A DNA stretch of 26,949 nucleotides. It comes from Candidatus Omnitrophota bacterium (GTDB lineage: Bacteria > Omnitrophota > Gorgyraeia > Gygaellales > Profunditerraquicolaceae). How positions within the stretch are numbered: position 1 is the stretch's first letter; each line of letters opens with the position of its first letter. Where the stretch lies: NCBI GenBank assembly GCA_028710845.1, contig JAQTTI010000005.1, positions 1 to 26,949 of the forward strand, in the 5' to 3' direction. The notes beneath the pieces were generated by a model that was given only the letters and a program-made list of their open reading frames with translations, did not search any database and was not told the origin of the DNA. The position numbers were made by a program, and so were the translations under genes. Below, in pieces: positions 21,564 through 26,949 of the stretch.

Positions 21564-23366
21564 ATGCCCGGATTAAACCTGAAAAATTACCTTTCTAAAA
21601 CTATTTCCAAAGATAACTGGGAGCATATCGGTTTTAAAAAACGGGCAGGAGTTTTATTCCCTTTATTTTCGGCTTATTCGAAAAACAGTTTTGGTATAGG
21701 CGACCTGGGAGATTTAAAACTGATTATTGATTGGGCAAAATCCACCGGAAATTCGATAATCCAGCTTCTTCCGATGAATGAAGTGGGTCCGAACTTCTGC
21801 CCTTATGATGCTTTAAGCTCTTTTGCTCTTGAACCTGCCTATATCTGTTTAAAAGACTTTCCCGGTTTATCCTCGAAAAAGTTTAACTTGCCAGAGCAAT
21901 CAAACTATATAGATTATGCGGTTAAGGAAGAAAAGATTAAACTACTTTGGAGTTTTTATCTGGCTCAGGATTTAAGCGAGGCTTTTGATTTCGAGGAATT
22001 TCAGCGTAAAAATGCATACTGGCTTTCAGATTTTGCTCTCTTCAAAGAGTTGAAAGATTATCATAACGGTAAACCTTGGTATGAATGGGATGAAAGATTT
22101 AAAAATCGCTCTATTGAGGCTTTAAGCAGGTTTAAACAGGATAATATTGAAAAAATAACTTTTTGGATGTGGCTGCAGTGGATTTTATTCAAGCAGTTTA
22201 AAGAAGCCAGCTCTTACGCATCCGCCAAAAAAATTTTTGTAAAAGGTGACCTTCCGGTTTTGGTTTCCCGTGACAGCTCAGATGTCTGGAGCCACCCTGA
22301 ATTTTTTAAACTGGAATTTGCCGCCGGCGCCCCGCCGGATATGTATGCAGCCTTCGGCCAGCGCTGGGGAATGCCTACTTATAATTGGCAAAATATCGAA
22401 AAAAATGACTACAGGTATATAAAAGAGAAACTGAAATACGCCGAAGAATTTTATGATATTTTGCGCGTAGACCATGTTGTCGGGCTTTTTAGGATTTGGA
22501 GCATACCTTTTAATGACCCCCAGGAGAGTGCCGGTTTAAACGGGGTTTTTGATCCTGTTGACGAACAATTTTGGTGCCGGCAGGGCCAGGATATTTTAAA
22601 AGTTATGGTTAAAAATACCAAGATGCTTTTTTGTGCTGAAGACTTAGGGGTGGTGCCTAAATGCTGCACCGATACTTTATTAGAATTCGGCATTTGCGGT
22701 AACGATGTCCAACGCTGGGTAAAGGATTGGAATAAAAAACATGATTTTCTCCTGCCTGAAGAATACCGTCAGCTTGCCGTAGCCATGCTTGCTACCCATG
22801 ATACTGCCAATTGGAGGGCATGGTGGAAATATGAAGCAGGAACAGTTGACAAGGATATGTTCTTAAGAAAATGCAATGATCGCAATATTGATTTTGAAAA
22901 GATAAATGATAAGTTGTTTGACGCAGGTAAATCTTACAATGGAAGGCTTCGCTGGAGAAAAGAAATCGATAGCCCGGACAAACTGCTTTGGGAGCTGGGC
23001 AGGAAAGAGGAAGAGGTCAGGGATTTTATCGATATCTATAAAGACACCTATGCCGAAAAAGAAAAGCTCTGGAAAATACTTGATTGCTGCGGCAAGATAG
23101 ATGAAGAAGCAACTCCTGAGTTATTGGATAAAATATTTGCTTTTATTTTCGATTCACGGGCAGTTTTTTGTATTAATTTAATAAATGATTATTTGAGTTT
23201 AGGTAACATATTTAAGGGCGACCCTTACCAGTATAGGGTTAATCTTCCCGGCACAGTTAGCCCGAAAAACTGGTCGCTTAGGCTTCCCATCAGCCTCGAA
23301 GAGATGCTTAAACATCCCCTAAACAAGCAAATCCGTAAAATGATAACTGATTCAGGCAGAGCTTAG
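21564..23366 (+). CDS. malQ: 4-alpha-glucanotransferase (amylomaltase, GH77)
   Basis: This 600-residue GH77 enzyme transfers 1,4-alpha-glucan segments and acts in glycogen or maltodextrin metabolism in the cytosol. The barrel opens with GVLFPLFSAYSKNSFGIGDLGD and QLLPMNEVG. Catalytic positions can be placed: nucleophile Asp303 in LRVDHVVGLFRIW, acid/base Glu359 in CAEDLGVVP, and Asp413 in LATHDTANWRAWW. It is ~100 residues longer than the shortest amylomaltases, with extra sequence after the third catalytic Asp (about 420-540). The stop lies 2 bp before the large inverted repeat. It starts 9 bp after pilD and probably shares its transcript. Confidence 0.94.
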   Translation: MPGLNLKNYLSKTISKDNWEHIGFKKRAGVLFPLFSAYSKNSFGIGDLGDLKLIIDWAKSTGNSIIQLLPMNEVGPNFCPYDALSSFALEPAYICLKDFPGLSSKKFNLPEQSNYIDYAVKEEKIKLLWSFYLAQDLSEAFDFEEFQRKNAYWLSDFALFKELKDYHNGKPWYEWDERFKNRSIEALSRFKQDNIEKITFWMWLQWILFKQFKEASSYASAKKIFVKGDLPVLVSRDSSDVWSHPEFFKLEFAAGAPPDMYAAFGQRWGMPTYNWQNIEKNDYRYIKEKLKYAEEFYDILRVDHVVGLFRIWSIPFNDPQESAGLNGVFDPVDEQFWCRQGQDILKVMVKNTKMLFCAEDLGVVPKCCTDTLLEFGICGNDVQRWVKDWNKKHDFLLPEEYRQLAVAMLATHDTANWRAWWKYEAGTVDKDMFLRKCNDRNIDFEKINDKLFDAGKSYNGRLRWRKEIDSPDKLLWELGRKEEEVRDFIDIYKDTYAEKEKLWKILDCCGKIDEEATPELLDKIFAFIFDSRAVFCINLINDYLSLGNIFKGDPYQYRVNLPGTVSPKNWSLRLPISLEEMLKHPLNKQIRKMITDSGRA

Positions 23367-23368
23367 TC

Positions 23369-23437
23369 GAATAATGGGGTCAGAGCTAATTTTTCCGAAT
23401 AACAGGAACAGAAAAATTAGCTCTGACCCCATTATTC
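23369..23437. repeat. Perfect 27-bp inverted repeat (MITE/REP-like palindrome)
   Basis: Bases 23369-23395 and 23411-23437 are exact reverse complements, separated by a 15-nt loop. The arms contain GGGGTCAGAGCTAATTTTT. The element fills the whole space between malQ (2 bp away) and ttcA (7 bp away). Motifs of this GGGGTCAGAGC type recur, as I recall, next to IS200-like/REP-associated transposases in metagenomic genomes. It could also end transcription in both directions, since each arm carries a T-run. No transposase gene is in the window. Confidence 0.85.
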
Positions 23438-23444
23438 AAACCAT

Positions 23445-24164
23445 ATGGCAAAATTAGAGGGCGTAGAATATTATATTTCAAAGGGCATGGGCAGGGCGAT
23501 CATGGATTATCAGATGATCGCGCCCGGAGATAAAATCCTGGTCGCTGTTTCAGGCGGCAAAGACAGCCTTACCTTATTGAATGTTTTGAATGACCGCCGG
23601 GCATTTGTTCCGGTAAAATACGACCTTTTGGCTGTGCATGTAGACATGGGGTATCCCTGCCAGCATCCCAAGATTTTAGCCGAATATTTTCAAAAGATGG
23701 GAGTTGATTACCATATCGAGAAGATCGATATTCTCCAAGGAAAAAGCCGCAAGGATATCAGTTGTTTTTGGTGCTCCTGGAACAGGAGAAAAGCATTATT
23801 CGAAACTGCAGCCCGACTTGGTTGTACCAAAGTTGCCCTAGGGCATCATATGGATGATATAGTCGAAACCATTTTGCTTAACCTGTTTTTTCAAGGCGAG
23901 TTTTCCGCCATGTGCCCTAAGCAGGAATTATTTAAGGGTAAGATTACGATTATACGCCCGCTGGCTTATGTAGAAGAGGATATGATCCGTAAATTTGCCA
24001 AAGGGTTGGATTTTCCGCACCATAAATGCGCCTGTCCAAATTCAGCAACTTCGAAACGCACTAAAGTAGAGCAGATTATTAAGGAATTAGAAAAGATCAC
24101 ACCGGATATTAAAAAGAATATCTTCCGTTCCGTAAAAAGAGTCAAAAAGGATTATTTGCTTTAG
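23445..24164 (+). CDS. ttcA: TtcA-family tRNA 2-thiolation protein (PP-loop ATPase)
   Basis: This 239-residue adenylating enzyme resembles TtcA, which makes 2-thiocytidine at tRNA position 32. It has the PP-loop SGGKDS (36-41), the Fe-S ligand pair C107-x2-C110 (ISCFWCSW), the GHHMDDIVETILLNLFF segment and a third Cys site in HHKCACPNS. It is shorter than E. coli TtcA (~311) and lacks its C-terminal extension, so it may thiolate another position. Only 7 bp separate its ATG from the palindrome, and no ribosome binding site is visible, so expression may depend on the inserted element. Confidence 0.85.
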   Translation: MAKLEGVEYYISKGMGRAIMDYQMIAPGDKILVAVSGGKDSLTLLNVLNDRRAFVPVKYDLLAVHVDMGYPCQHPKILAEYFQKMGVDYHIEKIDILQGKSRKDISCFWCSWNRRKALFETAARLGCTKVALGHHMDDIVETILLNLFFQGEFSAMCPKQELFKGKITIIRPLAYVEEDMIRKFAKGLDFPHHKCACPNSATSKRTKVEQIIKELEKITPDIKKNIFRSVKRVKKDYLL

Positions 24165-24173
24165 CTCTAACAG

Positions 24174-24182
24174 TGGTATAAT
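24174..24182 (+). promoter_or_regulatory. Extended -10 promoter of rmuC, predicting a leaderless mRNA
   Basis: TGGTATAAT is a perfect TGn-extended -10 element. A weak TTGCTT (24156-24161) lies 15 bp further up. Transcription would start about 7 nt downstream, at or next to the ATG at 24189. No ribosome binding site lies between. Confidence 0.6.
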
Positions 24183-24188
24183 AAAAAC

Positions 24189-25121
24189 ATGGTTATTTTT
24201 ATTTCGGCGATATTTCTGGCTTTGGTCGCATTTATTGTGGCCTTGGTGCTTAAAATTTCATCCCAGGTTAACGACCGTCTTAACCAGATGAACCAGTCTC
24301 TTCAAGAAGCCAATAAAATTATCGGTTCCAATCTGGGTAACGCTACAAATGCATTTGGTAACGTCAAAGAGCAATTGGGGAAATTGGAGCAGACTAACCA
24401 GCAGATTATCGCCATCAGCCGGGACATCTCAAGCCTGCAAGAACTTTTACGCGCTCCTAAATTCCGCGGTTCGATGGGAGAAACTTTCCTTGAGAATTTA
24501 CTTTCTCAGGTATTACCGAAGGACCATTATCAGGCCCAATACCGTTTTAAAACCGGCGATGTGGTAGATGCGGTTATCAAACTGGGGGAGAAAATTGTTC
24601 CTGTCGATGCCAAGTTCAGCCTGGAAAATTTCCAAAAGATGCAGGAATCATGCGATGAACCGGCAAGAGAGGCCTGCCGGAAAAAGTTCGTCCAGGACAT
24701 TAAAAACCGGATTAACGAAATAAGTTCCAAATATATACTGCCTACGGAAAATACCTATGATTTTGCATTAATGTATATCCCCGCGGAAAATGTTTATTAT
24801 GAAGTAATCATCAAAGGCGATATATTCTCTTATAGTATGTCTAAAAAAGTAATCCCTGTTTCTCCAAACACATTTTTTGCCTACCTTCAGGTAATTTGTT
24901 TGGGGCTGCGCGGCCTAAAGGTAGAGGAGAATGCCAAAATGATCTTGAAAAGCTTAAGCTCTCTTTCTATCGAGACCGATAAATTCAAGGAAGATTTTAA
25001 TATTCTGGGAAGCCATCTGGTAAATGCCAATACCAAATACGCCGAGGCGCAGAAACATTTTGATAAAGTCAGCGAACGGCTGTTGAATGTCCACGAAACC
25101 AAGCAGTTAGAAGTTAAGTAA
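24189..25121 (+). CDS. rmuC: RmuC-family DNA recombination protein
   Basis: This 310-residue protein starts with one membrane segment (2-22), then a heptad-like coiled coil (about 28-85) and the RmuC nuclease-like domain: FRGSMGETFLENLLSQVLP, VVDAVIKLGEKIVPVDAKF (the Asp-Lys core) and the MYIPAENVYYEV segment. RmuC limits recombination at inverted repeats. It is shorter than E. coli RmuC (~475) because the coiled coil is short. The gene has its own extended -10 promoter. yggU starts 2 bp after the stop. Confidence 0.92.
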   Translation: MVIFISAIFLALVAFIVALVLKISSQVNDRLNQMNQSLQEANKIIGSNLGNATNAFGNVKEQLGKLEQTNQQIIAISRDISSLQELLRAPKFRGSMGETFLENLLSQVLPKDHYQAQYRFKTGDVVDAVIKLGEKIVPVDAKFSLENFQKMQESCDEPAREACRKKFVQDIKNRINEISSKYILPTENTYDFALMYIPAENVYYEVIIKGDIFSYSMSKKVIPVSPNTFFAYLQVICLGLRGLKVEENAKMILKSLSSLSIETDKFKEDFNILGSHLVNANTKYAEAQKHFDKVSERLLNVHETKQLEVK

Positions 25122-25123
25122 TT

Positions 25124-25345
25124 ATGATTTTCAGTGTTCGCGTTAATGCCCGTTCAAGCCGTAACTATATCGAAGAAAAAGACGGTGTTTTAAAGGTTTA
25201 TCTGACCAAGCCGGCCTGCGCGGGGCAGGCTAACCAACAGCTGGTAATTTTACTAAGCCAATATTTTAAAGTAAAAAAATACCAGATTAAAATCAAAAGC
25301 GGGGAAAAATCCCGCAACAAACTTATCGAGGTAAATAATGCCTGA
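25124..25345 (+). CDS. DUF167 / YggU family protein
   Basis: This 73-residue protein matches the DUF167 family: it opens with FSVRVNARSSRNYIEEKDG, has the conserved VYLTKPACAGQANQQLV stretch and ends with IKSGEKSRNKLIEV. The fold is a small alpha/beta domain of unknown function found in all domains of life and often placed near cell-division or YggS/YggT genes. Here it sits between rmuC (2 bp gap) and pgeF (8-bp overlap), which implies co-translation. Confidence 0.92.
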   Translation: MIFSVRVNARSSRNYIEEKDGVLKVYLTKPACAGQANQQLVILLSQYFKVKKYQIKIKSGEKSRNKLIEVNNA

Positions 25346-26075
25346 AGCTAATAATCCTTTAGAAAAGTTCCGCATAAGCCTGGTGACCTCGGCTTTTAGT
25401 AAAAGAGAAGACGGGAATATGTCCTTGTCTTATGGAGATACTAAGCATTCTTTAGAAAATCGGCAAAAGTTTCTTTCTTCTATAGGCATAGACTATAAAA
25501 ATATTGTTGGCTCAAAACAGATTCATGGAAAAGAAGTCAGATACATTAAAGATGATTACAGGGGCAAGGGCGCATTAAATTATGATAGTTCGATTCCCGA
25601 TACTGATGGATTGATGACCGATAGAAAAGGCCTGCCCCTTATAATACTAACCGCTGATTGCCTGTCGGTTTTTATTTATGACCCTAAGAAGCCGGCGGTT
25701 GCGCTTTTGCATGCCGGCTGGCGAGGCACCTTAAAGAATATCGCCTGTGAAGGAGTTAAAGCCCTCCAGGAAAAATTCGGCAGCTCGCCCCAAAGGCTTT
25801 TCGTAGGTTTCGGCCCGTCTATACGCAGCTGTTGTTTTGAAGTGGAAAAAGATTTTAAAACAGATTTTCCTTTTGGCTTGGTTGTCCGGGATGGCCGCAC
25901 TTATATGGATATCGCGCTTACTAACAAACAGCAGCTGATTAATTGCGGTGTCCAGGAAAAAAATATTTTTGACCCGGAAATCTGTACTTTTTCCCAAAAC
26001 CAGGATTATTTTTCTTTCCGCAAAGAAGGGGATAAAAGCGGAAGGATGATTTCAGTTATAATGCTAAAACCTTAA
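25338..26075 (+). CDS. pgeF: Polyphenol oxidase / purine nucleoside phosphorylase family (YfiH)
   Basis: This 245-residue protein belongs to the YfiH/DUF152 family. The zinc-binding and catalytic residues are His63 in QIHGKEV, Cys108 in LTADCLSV and His125 in LLHAGWRGT; GFGPSIRSCCFEV and SQNQDYFSFRKEG follow as in the family. Members have been shown to cleave purine nucleosides by phosphorolysis and to take part in peptidoglycan precursor editing (PgeF). It overlaps yggU by 8 bp and is followed 14 bp later by the small unknown gene, so the four genes from rmuC form one likely operon. Confidence 0.92.
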   Translation: MPEANNPLEKFRISLVTSAFSKREDGNMSLSYGDTKHSLENRQKFLSSIGIDYKNIVGSKQIHGKEVRYIKDDYRGKGALNYDSSIPDTDGLMTDRKGLPLIILTADCLSVFIYDPKKPAVALLHAGWRGTLKNIACEGVKALQEKFGSSPQRLFVGFGPSIRSCCFEVEKDFKTDFPFGLVVRDGRTYMDIALTNKQQLINCGVQEKNIFDPEICTFSQNQDYFSFRKEGDKSGRMISVIMLKP

Positions 26076-26089
26076 GAAGGCTAACCAAT

Positions 26090-26326
26090 ATGGTTTCGTC
26101 TAAATATGAATTAGAATTTATTCTACACGCCAAAGACAGCTCGGCAAAAATAATCAAAAGCTCTTTGGCCGAATTCGGCGATAATTTAGCAGTTGATTGC
26201 GTAGATGATGTGAAAGAATGCCATAATTATAAAGTAAATATGGTTACAGAAGACCCCACCTTAGTTTTTGACCTTTGCTCCCAGTTTGGGCGGATAAGGT
26301 CGGTGAAAGTCCAGCAGAGCCCGTAA
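26090..26326 (+). CDS. Small protein of unknown function, possible ferredoxin-like/ACT-like fold
   Basis: I do not recognise this 78-residue protein. Predicted elements run beta (YELEFILHA), alpha (SSAKIIKSSLAEFG), beta (NLAVDCVDD), beta (HNYKVNMVTE), alpha (PTLVFDLCSQFG), beta (RIRSVKVQQ). The order beta-alpha-beta-beta-alpha-beta suggests a ferredoxin-like or ACT-like domain. Two Cys (37 and 44, about) and one near residue 64 are present without a metal motif. AAGAAGG precedes the ATG by ~10 nt, and the gene ends the pgeF operon; 165 bp of non-coding DNA with a promoter follow. Confidence 0.65.
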   Translation: MVSSKYELEFILHAKDSSAKIIKSSLAEFGDNLAVDCVDDVKECHNYKVNMVTEDPTLVFDLCSQFGRIRSVKVQQSP

Positions 26327-26409
26327 GCCCATCCCTAACAAAAATCATCGTCGGATAATATTGTAAATCCTTTTTAGCTCGTTTACCTTACCTGTCTTTT
26401 AATAACCCC

Positions 26410-26437
26410 TTGAAATAAATGCCATTCCTTATATAAT
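26410..26437 (+). promoter_or_regulatory. Promoter of the cutA-ccdA operon
   Basis: TTGAAA (26410-26415), a 16-bp spacer and TATAAT (26432-26437) form a near-consensus sigma-70 promoter. The predicted start near 26444 gives a ~48-nt leader before cutA. It lies in the 165-bp gap after 26326. Confidence 0.65.
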
Positions 26438-26491
26438 GAATCCGTAATCTAAGTCAATTAAATTATAAAATATTCGCTAAAGTTTGGGCAT

Positions 26492-26803
26492 ATGTTTATC
26501 ATTGTTTTGATTACCGCTAAAGACAAAAAAGAAGCTTTAAAAATCTCTCAAAAGCTTATCATAAGCAAATTAGCCGCTTGCGTAAACATCATTGAAAAAG
26601 TCGATTCTTTGTTTATTTGGAAAGCCAAAGCCGAGCATTCAAAAGAATCATTGTTGGTTATTAAATCAAAAAAGGTGAAGTTGGATAAGATAATAAGGCT
26701 GGTCAAATCTATGCACAGCTATGAGGTGCCTGAAATTATAGCCTTACCTGTAATTGGCGGGGATAAGCAATACTTAAGGTGGGTAGATGAATCTCTCAGG
26801 TAG
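26492..26803 (+). CDS. cutA: CutA1-family protein
   Basis: This 103-residue protein matches CutA1 along its whole length: VLITAKDKKEALKISQKLI, SKLAACVNIIEKVDSLFIWK (the conserved ACVN motif), the ESLLVIKSKK strand and SMHSYEVPEIIALPVIGGDK. CutA1 is a very stable trimer linked to divalent metal tolerance in E. coli, where cutA also lies beside dsbD. The same order is seen here, with a 17-bp overlap into the CcdA/DsbD-like gene. Confidence 0.94.
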   Translation: MFIIVLITAKDKKEALKISQKLIISKLAACVNIIEKVDSLFIWKAKAEHSKESLLVIKSKKVKLDKIIRLVKSMHSYEVPEIIALPVIGGDKQYLRWVDESLR

Positions 26804-26949
26804 CCCTTTCGATTTTGTAATAGCTTTTTTTGGCGGAGTGCTGGCTAGTTTTACTCCTTGTGTTTATCCGCTCATACCGGTAAGCGCCGGTTACTTAATC
26901 GGAAACGCCGGAAAAACAAAAGGTTTATTTTTAGGTCTATCTTATGTCA
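26787..26949 (+). CDS. CcdA/DsbD-type thiol-disulfide transmembrane protein (N-terminal part)
   Basis: The ATG at 26787 opens a frame that stays open to the window end (54 codons). It reads SPFDFVIAFFGGVLASFTPC, then VYPLIPVSAGYLIG and LFLGLSYV, the first membrane helix of the CcdA/DsbD family with its redox-active Cys in the TPCVYPLIP motif. Such proteins pass electrons from cytosolic thioredoxin across the inner membrane for cytochrome c assembly or periplasmic disulfide reduction. It overlaps cutA by 17 bp. Whether a thioredoxin-like domain follows cannot be seen. Confidence 0.88.
   Translation, partial: MNLSGSPFDFVIAFFGGVLASFTPCVYPLIPVSAGYLIGNAGKTKGLFLGLSYV

Noticed and set aside
1..26949. 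tRNA, rRNA, CRISPR array or complete insertion sequence
   Set aside because: I saw no cloverleaf with a tRNA TTC-loop pattern, no rRNA core sequence, no regularly spaced direct repeats and no transposase gene.

Overview
The window is a gene-dense, single-strand (all +) stretch from an uncultivated-looking Gram-negative bacterium, with moderate GC, short or overlapping intergenic gaps and mostly A/G-rich ribosome binding sites. No 16S or other decisive marker is present. The style (class II aldolase with a long C-terminal extension, aroE next to a prepilin peptidase, GGGGTCAGAGC-type palindromes) reminds me of Omnitrophota or another PVC/Elusimicrobia-like lineage, but that is inference only.

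Layout. (1) 3-1768: the end of 6-phosphofructokinase and a class II fructose-bisphosphate aldolase, closed by a hairpin terminator. (2) 1861-13436: an 11.6-kb accessory block that I read as an undescribed RiPP (ribosomally made, post-translationally modified peptide) biosynthetic cluster. It holds an ABC exporter, a radical SAM/SPASM-like enzyme, an HPr-kinase-like protein, a cobalamin-type radical SAM enzyme, a membrane glycosyltransferase, a PF14907-type nucleotidyltransferase, a PqqD-like peptide-binding protein, a second radical SAM/SPASM enzyme, a 62-residue Cys- and Ser-rich precursor peptide, a YcaO enzyme with a TPR-like tail, and an S26-type serine peptidase. (3) 13558-20741: ilvD-ilvB-ilvN-ilvC-leuA-aroE, a branched-chain amino acid operon plus shikimate dehydrogenase, with a good promoter in front. 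(4) 20748-23366: prepilin peptidase and 4-alpha-glucanotransferase. (5) 23369-23437: a perfect 27-bp inverted repeat that fills the gap before a TtcA-family tRNA thiolase. (6) 24189-26326: rmuC, yggU (DUF167), pgeF/yfiH and a small unknown gene; rmuC appears to have a leaderless promoter. (7) 26492-end: cutA and the start of a CcdA/DsbD-type membrane protein, behind a near-consensus promoter.

How the RiPP block may work (inference). The precursor has a basic leader ending near Ala-Ser-Cys and a core with five Cys, two Trp and a tail of four Ser plus a C-terminal Ser. PqqD would deliver the leader to the radical SAM/SPASM enzyme and perhaps YcaO. The HPr-kinase-like and nucleotidyltransferase proteins resemble the pair that phosphorylates and then decorates the C-terminal Ser of some lasso peptides. 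The S26-type enzyme could remove the leader, and the ABC protein, which has no peptidase domain, could export the product. I have not seen this combination described.
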